64,000 bases of DNA from Duganella sp. SG902. GTDB lineage: Bacteria > Pseudomonadota > Gammaproteobacteria > Burkholderiales > Burkholderiaceae_D. Below, piece by piece: positions 42,313 to 51,641 of the stretch. Each line of letters opens with the position of its first letter. Position 1 is the stretch's first letter. Below the pieces are notes generated by a model. It did not search any database. It was given only the letters and a program-made list of their open reading frames with translations, and was not told the origin of the DNA. The translations under genes and the position numbers were made by a program. The DNA lies in NCBI RefSeq assembly GCF_013376005.1, contig NZ_JABMJK010000002.1, positions 186,001-250,000 on the forward strand, read 5' to 3'.

Positions 42313-45300
42313 ATGAACATGGTAGCAAACCAACAAGAAATGACCCGCACTGCAGTCGTACCCGCGGGACCGTCTTTCGTCCATTTGCGGGTGCACTCGG
42401 AATATTCCATCGTCGACGGCCTGGTGCGCATCGACGACCTGGTCAAACAGGCCGCCAAGGACCAGCAGGGCGCGCTGGCGGTGACCGACCTGGCCAATAT
42501 GTTCGGCATGGTGAAGTTCTACAAGGCCGCGCGCGGCAAGGGCATCAAGCCGGTGGTGGGCGTCGACTGCTGGATCACCAACGACGAGAACCGCGACAAG
42601 CCATCGCGCCTGATGCTGTTCGCCAAGAACCGCATGGGCTATCTGCAGCTGTGCGAGCTGCTGTCGCAGGCCTGGCTCACCAACCAGTACAAGGGCCGCG
42701 CGGAGATCCGCACCGAGTGGCTGCAGGAACTGACCGCCAAAAGCTACCCGCTGCTGCCGGACGACTCGCCCGCCAACGGCCTGATCGCGCTGTCCGGCGC
42801 CCACTTCGGCGACATCGGCATGGCCATCGAGAACGGCAACCCGGCGCTGGCCGAGGCCAACGCGCGCAAGTGGGCGCAGCTGTTCCCCGGCCATTTCTAC
42901 ATCGAGATCCAGCGCGCCGGCCAGCCCAACCAGGAGATGCAGGTGCGCCACTCGGTGGCGCTGGCGTCCAAGCTGGGCCTGCCGGTGGTGGCGACCCACC
43001 CGGTGCAGTTCATCTCGCGAAACGAGTACATCGCCCACGAGGCGCGCGTGTGTATCGCCGAGGGCGAGATGCTGGCCAACGCCAAGCGCGTCAAGCGCTT
43101 CAACGAGCAGATGCGCTTCCTCACCCAGGCCGAGATGGGCGAGCTGTTCCACGACCTGCCGGCCGCGCTGCAAAACTCGGTGGAGATCGCCAAGCGCTGC
43201 AACCTGACCCTGACGCTGGGCAAGCCGCAGCTGCCGAACTTCCCGACCCCGGGCATGACCATCGATGAATTCCTGGTGGCCGAGACCAAGAAGGGCCTGG
43301 AGGAGCGCTTGATCCAGCTGTTCCCCGATCCCGAGCGGCGCGAGAAGGAACGCCCGCGCTACGAGGCGCGCCTGGAATTCGAGAACAACACCATCATCAA
43401 GATGAAGTTCCCGGGCTACTTCCTGATCGTGGCGGAGTTCATCCAGTGGGGCAAGAACAATGGCGTGCCGATCGGCCCGGGCCGGGGTTCGGGCGCCGGC
43501 TCGCTGGTGGCGTACGCGCTGAAGATCACCGACCTCGACCCGCTCAAATACAATCTGCTGTTCGAGCGTTTCCTGAACCCGGAACGGGTCTCGATGCCCG
43601 ACTTCGACATCGACTTCTGCCAGGAGAAGCGCGAGCTGGTGATCCAGCACGTGAAGGACCTGTACGGCCGCGACGCGGTGTCGCAGATCGCCACCTTCGG
43701 CACCATGGCGGCCAAGGGCGCGATCCGCGACGTCGGCCGCGTGATGGACTTCGGCTACAACTTCTGCGACGGCGTCTCCAAGCTGATCCCGTTCAAGCCG
43801 GGCAAGCCGGTGTCGATCGCCGAGGCGATCGAGGAGGAGCCGATGCTGAAGGAGCGCCAGCAGAACGAGGAGGAAGTGGCGCAGCTGCTGGACCTGGCGC
43901 AGCAGGTGGAGGGCATCACCCGCAACATCGGCATGCACGCCGGCGGCGTGCTGATCGCGCCGGGCAAGCTGACCGACTTCTGTCCGCTGTACACCCAGTC
44001 CGGCGATTCCGGCGTGGTGTCGCAGTACGACAAGGACGACGTCGAAGCCGTCGGCCTGGTGAAGTTCGACTTCCTGGGCCTGACCACGCTGACCATCCTC
44101 GACCGCGCGGTGCGCTACATCAAGGCGCTCGATCCGGCCGAGGCCGACTTCGACCTGGCCAAGCTGCCGCTGACCGACCGCCCGTCCTACGACCTGCTGA
44201 CCAAGGCCAAGACGGTCGCCGTGTTCCAGCTGGAGTCGCGCGGCATGCAGGGCATGCTGAAGGACGCGCGCCCCGACCGCTTCGAGGACATCATCGCGCT
44301 GGTGGCGCTGTACCGTCCGGGGCCGATGGACCTGATCCCGGACTTCTGCAAGCGCAAGCACGGCGAGAAGTTCGACTATCCCGATCCGCGCACCGAGTCG
44401 ATTCTGTCCGAAACCTACGGCATCATGGTGTACCAGGAGCAGGTGATGCAGATGGCGCAGATCGTCGGCGGCTACTCGCTGGGCGGCGCCGACATGCTGC
44501 GTCGCGCCATGGGCAAGAAGAAGGCCGAGGAGATGGCCGAGCACCGCGCCATCTTCCGCGCCGGCGCCGCCAAGGACGGCCTGTCGACCGAGAAGGCCGA
44601 CGAGATCTTCGACTTGATGGAGAAGTTCGCCGGCTACGGCTTCAACAAGTCGCACGCGGCCGCCTACGCGCTGCTGTCGTACCACACGGCCTACCTGAAG
44701 GCGCACCATCCGGCCGCGTTCATGGCGGCCAATATGTCGCTGGCCATGGAGGACACCGAGAAGGTCAAGATCCTGGTCGAGGACGCGATCGACGTGTGCG
44801 GCCTGACCATCCTGCCGCCGGACATCAACAAGTCCGACTTCCGCTTCGTGCCGGACGGCCCGCCGCCCTCGGTCAGCGGCAAGAAGGTGACGCAGATCCG
44901 CTATGGCCTGGGCGCCTGCAAGGGCGCCGGCCAGAACGCGATCGAGGCCATCATCGCCGCGCGCACGGCGGGCGGGCCGTTCACCAGCCTGTTCGACTTC
45001 TGCAAGCGGGTGGACAAGAAACAGATCAACCGCCGCACCATCGAGTCGCTGATCCGCGCCGGCGCCTTCGACTGCTTCGGCGTCGACCGCGCGGTGCTGC
45101 TGGCCTCGGTCGGCTTCGCCATGGAATACGCCGACCAGCAGGCCAAATCGGCCAACCAGGTCAGCCTGTTCGGCGGCGACGACAGCGATCTCGAGCCGCC
45201 GCCCGATTATGTCAAGGCGGCGCCGTTCACCGACCGCCAGAAGCTGGCCGAGGAGAAGATCGCGCTCGGCTTCTACCTGTCCGGCCACATGTTCGATTCC

Positions 45301-45855
45301 TTTGCCGGCGAGGCGCGCCGCTTCGCCCGCACCAAGCTGGCCGATCTGGAGCCGTCGCGCGATCCGCGCATCCTGTGCGGCGTGATCACCGGCATCCGTC
45401 CGCAGATGACCCAGCGCGGCAAGCTGCTGATCGTCACGCTGGACGACAAGAGCGCGGTGGTGGAGGTGACCGTGTACGCCGAGGTGTTCGAGGAACACAA
45501 GCACATGTTCAAGGAGGATGAATTCCTGGCGGTGATCGGCAAGGTGTCGGAGGACCGCTTCTCGGGCGGCCTGCGGATCTCGGCGGAGAAGGTGTTCGAC
45601 ATCATCAGCTCGCGCGTCAAGCACGGCAAGCAGCTGGCCATGGCCCTGCCGACCACGGTCGACGCGAAAAAGGTGGCCGAGGTGCTGGCGCCGTACCGCC
45701 AGGCCGACGGCCTGCCGATTTCCGCGCGCATCCAGCCGCAAGGCGTCAGCTGCGTGCTGCAGCTGGGCGAGGCGTGGCGGGTGGCGCCGTCGGACGAGTT
45801 GCAGCTGGCGCTGCGGCAGGTGCTGGGCGCGAAGGAAGTCGCGGTCGAATACTAG
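42313..45855 (+). CDS. dnaE: DNA polymerase III alpha subunit
   Basis: A 1,180-residue replicative polymerase. Order of domains: PHP ([27 protein letters not shown]), polymerase with the catalytic pair in [13 protein letters not shown], and palm/thumb segments [16 protein letters not shown] and [20 protein letters not shown]. Then come the tandem helix-hairpin region, an OB-fold ([20 protein letters not shown]) and the clamp-binding end; QVSLFGG is a likely beta-clamp motif. ATG 42313 is taken as the start; TTG 42301 and ATG 42319 are alternatives. It appears monocistronic, follows the ParD-like gene by 116 bases and ends at copy 2 of the palindromic repeat. Confidence 0.96.
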   Translation: MNMVANQQEMTRTAVVPAGPSFVHLRVHSEYSIVDGLVRIDDLVKQAAKDQQGALAVTDLANMFGMVKFYKAARGKGIKPVVGVDCWITNDENRDKPSRLMLFAKNRMGYLQLCELLSQAWLTNQYKGRAEIRTEWLQELTAKSYPLLPDDSPANGLIALSGAHFGDIGMAIENGNPALAEANARKWAQLFPGHFYIEIQRAGQPNQEMQVRHSVALASKLGLPVVATHPVQFISRNEYIAHEARVCIAEGEMLANAKRVKRFNEQMRFLTQAEMGELFHDLPAALQNSVEIAKRCNLTLTLGKPQLPNFPTPGMTIDEFLVAETKKGLEERLIQLFPDPERREKERPRYEARLEFENNTIIKMKFPGYFLIVAEFIQWGKNNGVPIGPGRGSGAGSLVAYALKITDLDPLKYNLLFERFLNPERVSMPDFDIDFCQEKRELVIQHVKDLYGRDAVSQIATFGTMAAKGAIRDVGRVMDFGYNFCDGVSKLIPFKPGKPVSIAEAIEEEPMLKERQQNEEEVAQLLDLAQQVEGITRNIGMHAGGVLIAPGKLTDFCPLYTQSGDSGVVSQYDKDDVEAVGLVKFDFLGLTTLTILDRAVRYIKALDPAEADFDLAKLPLTDRPSYDLLTKAKTVAVFQLESRGMQGMLKDARPDRFEDIIALVALYRPGPMDLIPDFCKRKHGEKFDYPDPRTESILSETYGIMVYQEQVMQMAQIVGGYSLGGADMLRRAMGKKKAEEMAEHRAIFRAGAAKDGLSTEKADEIFDLMEKFAGYGFNKSHAAAYALLSYHTAYLKAHHPAAFMAANMSLAMEDTEKVKILVEDAIDVCGLTILPPDINKSDFRFVPDGPPPSVSGKKVTQIRYGLGACKGAGQNAIEAIIAARTAGGPFTSLFDFCKRVDKKQINRRTIESLIRAGAFDCFGVDRAVLLASVGFAMEYADQQAKSANQVSLFGGDDSDLEPPPDYVKAAPFTDRQKLAEEKIALGFYLSGHMFDSFAGEARRFARTKLADLEPSRDPRILCGVITGIRPQMTQRGKLLIVTLDDKSAVVEVTVYAEVFEEHKHMFKEDEFLAVIGKVSEDRFSGGLRISAEKVFDIISSRVKHGKQLAMALPTTVDAKKVAEVLAPYRQADGLPISARIQPQGVSCVLQLGEAWRVAPSDELQLALRQVLGAKEVAVEY

Positions 45856-45925
45856 CGTCGTCCCGGCGCAAGCCGGGACCCATGCCGGGTCGGCGTTCCA
45901 CGGGCCCCGGCTTGCGCCGGAGCGC
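45856..45925. repeat. dispersed palindromic repeat, copy 2 (degenerate)
   Basis: CGTCGTCCCGGCGCAAGCCGGGACCCAT on the left (45856-45883) faces CCCCGGCTTGCGCCGG on the right (45905-45920). It is a diverged form of the copies at 7751 and 55507 and begins on the base after the dnaE stop codon, between convergent genes. Confidence 0.75.
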
Positions 45926-45935
45926 CGGCGGCGCG

Positions 45936-46169
45936 TCAGAACTGCGCGCCGACGCCGGTGATGGCGTAGCCCTTGGCGCCGATCTGCGCCAGCGGCCGTT
46001 CGATATGGTATTTGGGGAGTTCGTCGCGGTCGTCGTCGACTTCCACGTGCTGGGCCTCGGCGTGCCAGTCGGTGTTGGTGGCCTCCTCCGGTATCGGCTT
46101 GCCTTCCGGTACCGCCAGGTAGCTGTGCTTGCCCTGTGCTTCATCTCGGCAATAAATATCCACGCGCAT
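45936..46169 (-). CDS. small conserved protein, DUF6139-like
   Basis: A 77-residue soluble protein (start [27 protein letters not shown] before the ATG). The pattern of MRVDIY, then [18 protein letters not shown] and an acidic middle ending GYAITGV matches what I remember as DUF6139, a family restricted mainly to Burkholderiales; the name is from memory. No catalytic motif is visible and its role is unknown. It is convergent with dnaE and separated from the next gene on its strand by 42 bases. Confidence 0.75.
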   Translation of the reverse strand: MRVDIYCRDEAQGKHSYLAVPEGKPIPEEATNTDWHAEAQHVEVDDDRDELPKYHIERPLAQIGAKGYAITGVGAQF

Positions 46170-46211
46170 GGTATTTCTCCTCGGACGAAAAGCCCATGGT
46201 ACCGGATTTCT

Positions 46212-47165
46212 TTACGCTAGTGCGTACTTATCCGCGTCCACCGCCGCCGCCGGCGCCAGCCTGGGCACGGCCGCCATGCGCGGCGCGTGCAGGCTGACCG
46301 CCAGCGCCTGGGCCAGCTCGCACAGCGTCTCGTGGCGCTTGCGTGCCTCCGAGCGCTTCCTGGAGGCGATCGCCTCCAGGTCCGGTTCGCGGATCGGCTC
46401 GCTGGCGAGCTGGTAATCGCCGTCGGCGCGCGGCGTCGCGCCCAGTTCCCGCCACAGGCAGTCGTAGTCCGCGTGCACCTTGCCCTGGCGGGTGGCGCCG
46501 CACACCACGCGGTTGCGGTTGCTCACCAGCCGCAGCGCCACGCAGCCGTGGTCGTGGGCGATCTGGCTCAGCAATTTCACCATCAGGTTCTTCGGGCGCA
46601 GGCCGTGCAGTTCGCGCGTGGCGTCCTTGATCAGTCGCAGGCCGTGTTCGCCGCGCGGGCCCTGCATGCAGCCTATGCCCAGCAGCATGCCCTGTTCGCC
46701 GTCGACGAAGGAGAACGCGCAGCTGTACACCAAGTCGCTTCCCTGCAGCAATTGCAGCACCAGCTCGCCCTCGCGCTCCATCGGCTCGATCGCGCGCAGC
46801 TGCAGGCGGTAGGGCAGGCCGCCCTTGCCGGCGACGCTGGCCAGCGGCACGGGGGCGCGCGCGGCGCGCACGGTCAGCGGGCCCAGTCCCAGGCGCAACA
46901 CGTGACGGTAGTGCGCGCGCAGCAGGGCCACCCGTTCGCGGCAGGGCATGGTGTTACTCAGGTAGGGGCGGTAGATCTTGTACACCAGGCGCGGGCGGGT
47001 TTGCATCAGCTCGCCGAACATGGGGTGCGAATTCAGCAGTTGCAGCCAGGCGCAGGTGGCGCGGCGGTGCAGGGCGGCGCGCAGCGCCAGTTTGAGCGTC
47101 TCGCGCAGGTGCTTGAGGCCGGTAAAGCCCGCCGCGCCGGCGCGGATGGTGATGGACTGCGACAT
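46212..47165 (-). CDS. VirK/YbjX (DUF535) family protein
   Basis: A 317-residue protein of the VirK/YbjX family. Recognisable segments are HPMFGELMQTRPRLVYKIYRPYL, ERVALLRAHYRHV, YSCAFSFVDGEQGMLLGIGCMQGP, GLRPKNLMVKLLSQIAHDHGC and the GKVHADYDCLWRELG region. Members are linked to envelope stress and antimicrobial-peptide tolerance in enterobacteria, but no biochemical activity is established. There is no signal peptide or membrane helix. The C-terminus is Ala-rich and variable. It diverges from the histidine kinase operon across 232 bases. Confidence 0.88.
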   Translation of the reverse strand: MSQSITIRAGAAGFTGLKHLRETLKLALRAALHRRATCAWLQLLNSHPMFGELMQTRPRLVYKIYRPYLSNTMPCRERVALLRAHYRHVLRLGLGPLTVRAARAPVPLASVAGKGGLPYRLQLRAIEPMEREGELVLQLLQGSDLVYSCAFSFVDGEQGMLLGIGCMQGPRGEHGLRLIKDATRELHGLRPKNLMVKLLSQIAHDHGCVALRLVSNRNRVVCGATRQGKVHADYDCLWRELGATPRADGDYQLASEPIREPDLEAIASRKRSEARKRHETLCELAQALAVSLHAPRMAAVPRLAPAAAVDADKYALA

Positions 47166-47247
47166 TGGAACTCTTCCAAAAGGTGGCCTTGTGGGCGAGC
47201 CGCGAGTGTAGTGTTCATGTAACGCAATGTAAATTGGGGTAAAGATC

Positions 47248-47262
47248 TACGGATTTCCCGTA
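47248..47262. promoter_or_regulatory. inverted repeat TACGG-N5-CCGTA
   Basis: Lies in the divergent region between the VirK-like gene and the histidine kinase gene. Short arms of this type are used by NarL/FixJ-class regulators, one of which is encoded downstream, so it is a candidate target. The 5-bp arms can occur by chance. The rest of the 232-base region shows nothing else I can name. Confidence 0.35.
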
Positions 47263-47397
47263 ATAATTGCCGCTTAGATAATTCGACTGTTGTATAGAGG
47301 GGATGCGGTGGCGCTAAGGGTTACTCGTACTGCGAAAAGCAATGCAAGATGAGCTGGGGCAACGCATAATGATACATTGCGATACAAGCCGGCCCCT

Positions 47398-49023
47398 ATG
47401 ACAGCCTCGCCCCAGCCCCGTTACCTGGTATTCCCGGCGTTCGTCGCCCTGTACCTGCTGTTTGACTGGGCCACCTACATCGATCCGCTGTACGGCTTGA
47501 ACATCACGCCGTGGAACCCGGACCCCGCGCTGGGCCTGGTGTGCTGGCTGGCGTACGGCTGGCGCGCGGCGCTGCCGTGGTGGATCGCGCTGGTGCTGGC
47601 CGAGATGGTGGTGCGCGGCATGCCGGCCGGCCTGCCGCTGACCCTGCTGCTGTCGCTGTGGCTGACGGTGGGCTACGGCCTGATCGGCGAGGTGCTGCGC
47701 CGCACCTTCGGCGGCGGCGGCGTGTTCGACAGCCGCAAGAGCCTGTTCCGGTGGGTGTTGATCCTGACCGTGGGGGCGCTGCTGAACGACGTGGTGTACA
47801 TGTCGCTGCTGTCGCTGGCCGGGCTGATCCCGCCGGGCGAGTGGGCGGCGGTGGTGCTGCGTTTCGGCATCGGCGACATGGTGGGCATGCTGGTGTCGAT
47901 GCCGCTGGTGTGGATGCTGTCCAGCGCGCAGGGGCGGCGGCGCCTGCGGGCCGCGGTGTGGCGCTACGAGACGCTGGGCTACCTGGCGCTGGCGATCGTC
48001 GTGCTGACGCTGGTGTTCGGCACCATCGCCACCTCGGAGTTCAAGCATTTCTACTTCCTGTTCCTGCCGGTGATCTGGGCGGCCTCGCGCCAGGGCGTGT
48101 ATGGCACGGCGCTGATGGTGTTCGCGCTGCAGCTGGGCATCGGCGCGCTGGTCAAGTGGAACCACGCGGTCAACATCGAGGTGCCGGAGCTGCAGATGCT
48201 GGACGCCATGCTGGCGCTGGTGGGCTTCTCGATCGGCATCGTGGTGGACGAGTTGCGCCAGGTGTCGAACGATTTGAGGCAGTCGCTGCGGCTGGCGGCG
48301 GCCGGCGAGATGGCGGCCGCGCTCGCGCACGAGCTGAACCAGCCGCTGACGGCGCTGGGCGCGTACGGCAAGGCCTGCGAATTCCTGCTCGAGCGCCACG
48401 ATCCGGGGCCGGACGGCGCGCTGCTGAAGAACGCCATCCAGCGCATGATCGCCGAATCGGGGCGGGCTGCCGACGTGGTGCGGCGGCTGCGCGACTTCTT
48501 CCGCACCGGCGCCATGAAGCTGGAGCCGGTCGACGCGGCGCAGCTGGTGTCCGGCGTCGGCCAGCAGTTTTACGTGCAGCTGCGCGCGCACGGCGTGACG
48601 CTGCGGGTGGAGGACATGCCGCCGCTGGCGGTGCTGGCCGACCGCCTGCAGCTCGAGCTGGTGCTGCGCAACCTGCTGGCCAACGCGCTGGACGCGGTGC
48701 AGGAGCGGCCCGAGGGCGCGCGCCGCATCACGGTGTCGGCCCAGCGGCTCGACAGCAAGCGCCACGGCAAGGGCGGCTGCCTGCAGCTGACGGTGGAGGA
48801 CAGCGGCCGGGGCGTGTCGGACGAGCTGGCGGCGCGCCTGTTCGAACCGTTCGTCTCGTCCAAGGCCAGCGGCATGGGACTGGGCCTGGTGCTGAGCCGG
48901 GCCATCATGGAAGCGCACGGCGGCTCGCTCTGGGCCGAGGTGGGCGATCACGGCATATTCAGGATGGCGCTGCCGTTGGCGCGCCCCGTAGTGGAAGGGC
49001 AGGAGAACTATGTTGCAGCATGA
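47398..49023 (+). CDS. MASE1-domain sensor histidine kinase
   Basis: A 541-residue membrane kinase. Eight or so hydrophobic helices in the first 300 residues resemble MASE1 (LYGLNITPWNPDPALGLVCWLAYG). Then follow an H-box (AAALAHELNQPLTALGAYGKA), an N-box (NLLANALDAV), G1 (VEDSGRGVSDEL), F and G2 (FVSSKASGMGLGLVLSRAI). The H-box type (HELNQPL) is that of FixL/TodS/DctB-class kinases. The signal is unknown. ATG 47398 is preferred to a TTG seven codons earlier. It overlaps the response-regulator gene by 14 bases and so forms a pair with it. Confidence 0.92.
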   Translation: MTASPQPRYLVFPAFVALYLLFDWATYIDPLYGLNITPWNPDPALGLVCWLAYGWRAALPWWIALVLAEMVVRGMPAGLPLTLLLSLWLTVGYGLIGEVLRRTFGGGGVFDSRKSLFRWVLILTVGALLNDVVYMSLLSLAGLIPPGEWAAVVLRFGIGDMVGMLVSMPLVWMLSSAQGRRRLRAAVWRYETLGYLALAIVVLTLVFGTIATSEFKHFYFLFLPVIWAASRQGVYGTALMVFALQLGIGALVKWNHAVNIEVPELQMLDAMLALVGFSIGIVVDELRQVSNDLRQSLRLAAAGEMAAALAHELNQPLTALGAYGKACEFLLERHDPGPDGALLKNAIQRMIAESGRAADVVRRLRDFFRTGAMKLEPVDAAQLVSGVGQQFYVQLRAHGVTLRVEDMPPLAVLADRLQLELVLRNLLANALDAVQERPEGARRITVSAQRLDSKRHGKGGCLQLTVEDSGRGVSDELAARLFEPFVSSKASGMGLGLVLSRAIMEAHGGSLWAEVGDHGIFRMALPLARPVVEGQENYVAA

Positions 49024-49615
49024 TCTAACCGTATTCATTGTCGACGACGACCCGGCCGTGCGCGACGCGCTGGGGCTGTTGCTGGGCGTGCGCGGCTACC
49101 GCACCGCCGTGTTCGCGAGCGCCGAGGCCTATCTGCAGGGCTGGCAGGCCGGCTGGAGCGGTTGCCTGCTGGTCGACATCCGCATGTCGGGCATGGACGG
49201 GCTGAGCCTGCAGCGCGAGCTGCGCGCGCGCGGCTGCCGCATGCCGGTGGTGGTGATGAGCGGCCATGGCGACGTCAGCATGGCGCGCGCGGCGTTCAAG
49301 GCCGACGCCGTGGACTTCCTGGAAAAGCCGTTCGACGACGCCAAGCTGATCGCGGCGATCGACGAGGCCTTGGCGCGCGCGCGCGCCAACCAGAGCGAGC
49401 AGCAGCGGCGCACCCGCAGCGCCAACCTGCTGAGCGAGCTGACGCCGCGCGAGCGCGAGGTGATGGAGCTGGTGGTGCTGGGGCGCCACAACCGCGACAT
49501 CGGTCCGGCGCTGGGGATCAGCGTGCGCACGGTGGAAGTGCACAAGGCGCGCCTGATGAGCAAGCTCGGGGTCGACAACGTGGCCGACCTCGTGCGCATC
49601 AGCATGCTGGAATAA
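49010..49615 (+). CDS. FixJ/NarL-type response regulator
   Basis: A 201-residue regulator with a receiver domain (DDDPAVRDALGLLL, phospho-acceptor Asp in LLVDIRMSGMDGL, switch residues VVMSGHGD and EKPFD) and a C-terminal LuxR-type helix-turn-helix (LTPREREVMELVVLGRHNRDI, GISVRTVEVHKARLMSKLGV). AGGAGA precedes the start inside the kinase gene, so kinase and regulator are co-translated. The partner is the MASE1 kinase. Targets are unknown; the inverted repeat at 47248-47262 is one candidate. The stop codon is followed directly by the large perfect palindrome. Confidence 0.94.
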   Translation: MLQHDLTVFIVDDDPAVRDALGLLLGVRGYRTAVFASAEAYLQGWQAGWSGCLLVDIRMSGMDGLSLQRELRARGCRMPVVVMSGHGDVSMARAAFKADAVDFLEKPFDDAKLIAAIDEALARARANQSEQQRRTRSANLLSELTPREREVMELVVLGRHNRDIGPALGISVRTVEVHKARLMSKLGVDNVADLVRISMLE

Positions 49616-49705
49616 TCCGGGGTCAGGTCCTCCATTTCTACACGAGCCCAACCGTAGCCGAAGCTACGGTTGGGCTCGTGTAGAAATGGAGGACCTGACC
49701 CCGGA
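49616..49705. repeat. perfect 90-bp palindrome (43-bp arms, CGAA loop)
   Basis: Base-by-base pairing of 49616-49658 with 49663-49705 shows no mismatch. The loop is CGAA (49659-49662). The arm begins TCCGGGGTCAGGTCC and ends CCCAACCGTAGC next to the loop. It fills the gap between the response-regulator stop (49615) and the convergent glycosyltransferase stop (49708). It could serve as a two-way terminator and has the look of a REP-type or recently inserted mobile palindrome. Confidence 0.95.
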
Positions 49706-49707
49706 GT

Positions 49708-50787
49708 TCAGCGCGGCAGGGCGCGCGTGCGCGCGAGCCGCTGCCACAGCTTGAGCTTGCGCACCGCGCTTTGCTGGAGGTGGAACCAGCGGCTGCCGTC
49801 CAGCGCGCGCCGCACCTGGCGCGCGGTGCGGGCGTCGTGTCGGCCGGCGCCGGCCATGTCGGCCAGTACCTGCCGCGGCGGCGCGAACAGGCTGTCGAGG
49901 AAGATGGCGCGCACCTTGCCGCGCACGGCGTCGCCCTTGGCCGCCGGCAGCTGGTAGGAGTTCTTCACCAGGCCGATGTAGAAGTGGCACGCCGCCACGT
50001 CGAACTGCGCGCGCACCGCCGCGCTCACGCCGGCGCGCTCGAAGTGCGGCTTGACCGCCGCCAGCGCCGAGGCGAAATCCACGCACCACTGCTCGCTGAT
50101 CACGCGCGTGATGCTGACCGGGTGCTGGCGGTACGCCAGCAGCACGTGCGGCAGATACACCAGGCTGCGGCAGCGCTGCAGCAGCCGCGGCACCACCGCC
50201 ACGTCCTCGAACAGCCGGCGCGACGGGAACAGCGGCATCGCCTCCTGCGCGTAGATCGCGCGCCGGAACACCTTGCACCACACGTACATGTGGCGGTCGC
50301 GGAAGAAGGCGGTCAGGATCGCGTCCTGACAGGTGATGGTCTGCTCCGGCGCGTAGCTCATGTAGACGTCGCGGTCCTTGTCCGGCGCGTCCGGGTGCCA
50401 GAAGCGCAGCGCGGTGGCGATCACGTCCGGATGGCGCTCGGCGATCACCCGCTCCAGCGCCTCCAGCGAGCGCGGCAACAGGCGGTCGTCGCTGTCGACG
50501 AACAGGATGTACTCGCCCCGCGCCTCCCGCAGCGCGCGGTTGCGGGCGTCGGCGATGCCCTGGTTGGCCTGCTCCACCAGCCGGATCCGCAGCCGCGGAT
50601 GGGCCGCCTGCACCGCCCGCACGCGCGCCACGGTGGCGTCGGTGGAGCCGTCGTCCACCACGATCAGCTCGTGGCGCGCGTGCATCTGGGCGACGATGTG
50701 CTTGAGGCAGTCGGTGATGAAGCGCTCGACGTTGTAGCCCGGCACCAGGATGCTCAGCAGCGGCGCCTCCGCCGGCCGCGGCGTCAT
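49708..50787 (-). CDS. family 2 glycosyltransferase (LPS/glycan)
   Basis: A 359-residue cytoplasmic GT2 enzyme: SILVPGYNVERFI, LIVVDDGSTDAT, ADARNRALREARGEYILFVDSDDRL (the DxD metal site is DSDD). The last 80 residues are basic helices without membrane segments. It transfers a sugar from a nucleotide donor, probably to LPS core or a surface glycan given the neighbours. ATG 50787 overlaps the stop of the preceding GT2 gene (ATGA), so the two are coupled. Sugar and acceptor cannot be predicted. Confidence 0.88.
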   Translation of the reverse strand: MTPRPAEAPLLSILVPGYNVERFITDCLKHIVAQMHARHELIVVDDGSTDATVARVRAVQAAHPRLRIRLVEQANQGIADARNRALREARGEYILFVDSDDRLLPRSLEALERVIAERHPDVIATALRFWHPDAPDKDRDVYMSYAPEQTITCQDAILTAFFRDRHMYVWCKVFRRAIYAQEAMPLFPSRRLFEDVAVVPRLLQRCRSLVYLPHVLLAYRQHPVSITRVISEQWCVDFASALAAVKPHFERAGVSAAVRAQFDVAACHFYIGLVKNSYQLPAAKGDAVRGKVRAIFLDSLFAPPRQVLADMAGAGRHDARTARQVRRALDGSRWFHLQQSAVRKLKLWQRLARTRALPR

Positions 50788-51596
50788 GCGCGCAGCCCCT
50801 TCACCGCCAGCACGGTGCGGTCGGCCGCGCGCCGCAGCACGGTGGCGCGGTTGCTGCTTTCCTGGTCGCGCGCGTTCTCGCGGTGCCACAGGTGGATCAC
50901 CTCGGTGGCGTAGGCGCCGTCCTTGCGCATCACGCCGGCGTTGAACAGGCGCACCACCAGGTCGGAATCCTCGTGGCCCCAGCCGAGGAAGCTCTCGTCG
51001 AAGCCGTTGACCAGCTCGAGGTCCGAACGCCACACGGCCAGGTTGCAGCTCTTGATGCGGCGCCAGGTGAAGCGGCGGCTGGTGCGCCCCACGTCCGGCA
51101 GCGTGAACAGCAGCGGCAGCACCTTGTTGAGGGCGCCGCTGCGGCGCCACGCCAGCTTGTCGGCCAGGCTCAGCGCCTGCAGGTCGAGGCGCTGGCCCAG
51201 CACGCGCGCCGTGGCTTGTTCGCTGAGCAAGATGCGGCTGCCCTGCACCAGGTGGCCGCGTTGCGCCAGCTTGCGGTGCTGGCTGATAAAATTCCGCTGC
51301 GGCACGCAATCGCCGTCGAGGAAGATGATGTACTCGCCGCGCGCGTCCAGCGTGCCCAGGTTGCGCGCGCGCGCGGCGCGGAAGCCCAGGTCCTCCTGCC
51401 ACACATGGCGCAGCGGCACCGGCGCGCGCGCCCGCAGCGCGGCCACGGCCTGCCGCGTGTTGTGGCCGGAGCCGTCATCAGCGATAATGATTTCGAACCC
51501 GAGGTCGTCCTGCGCAAAGCAGGCCTCCACGACGGCGGTCAGCGCGTCCGGCCGGTTGTAGGTGGTGATGACGACGGATATGAGAACGGATGACAT
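50784..51596 (-). CDS. family 2 glycosyltransferase with galactosyltransferase-type C-domain
   Basis: A 270-residue enzyme. ISVVITTYNRPDAL and IIIADDGSGHNTR form the donor site, and ARARNLGTLDARGEYIIFLDGDCVP has the DxD motif. The later part LVNGFDESFLGWGHEDSDLVVRLFNAG matches the second domain of chondroitin-synthase/beta-1,4-galactosyltransferase-like GT2 enzymes. ATG 51596 is chosen over a TTG ten codons upstream because the family starts with this strand. It is first in a two-gene unit, divergent from the O-antigen ligase-like gene by 45 bases. Confidence 0.88.
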   Translation of the reverse strand: MSSVLISVVITTYNRPDALTAVVEACFAQDDLGFEIIIADDGSGHNTRQAVAALRARAPVPLRHVWQEDLGFRAARARNLGTLDARGEYIIFLDGDCVPQRNFISQHRKLAQRGHLVQGSRILLSEQATARVLGQRLDLQALSLADKLAWRRSGALNKVLPLLFTLPDVGRTSRRFTWRRIKSCNLAVWRSDLELVNGFDESFLGWGHEDSDLVVRLFNAGVMRKDGAYATEVIHLWHRENARDQESSNRATVLRRAADRTVLAVKGLRA

Positions 51597-51641
51597 AGCG
51601 AACGGTAGCGGATTGCTCTTTTGCAATAAATGATAAGATGA

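Noticed and set aside
41884..45741. Long upstream extension of the trhO frame, antisense to dnaE
   Set aside because: trhO has its own TATAAT promoter at 41920-41915 and a normal family length from ATG 41883.
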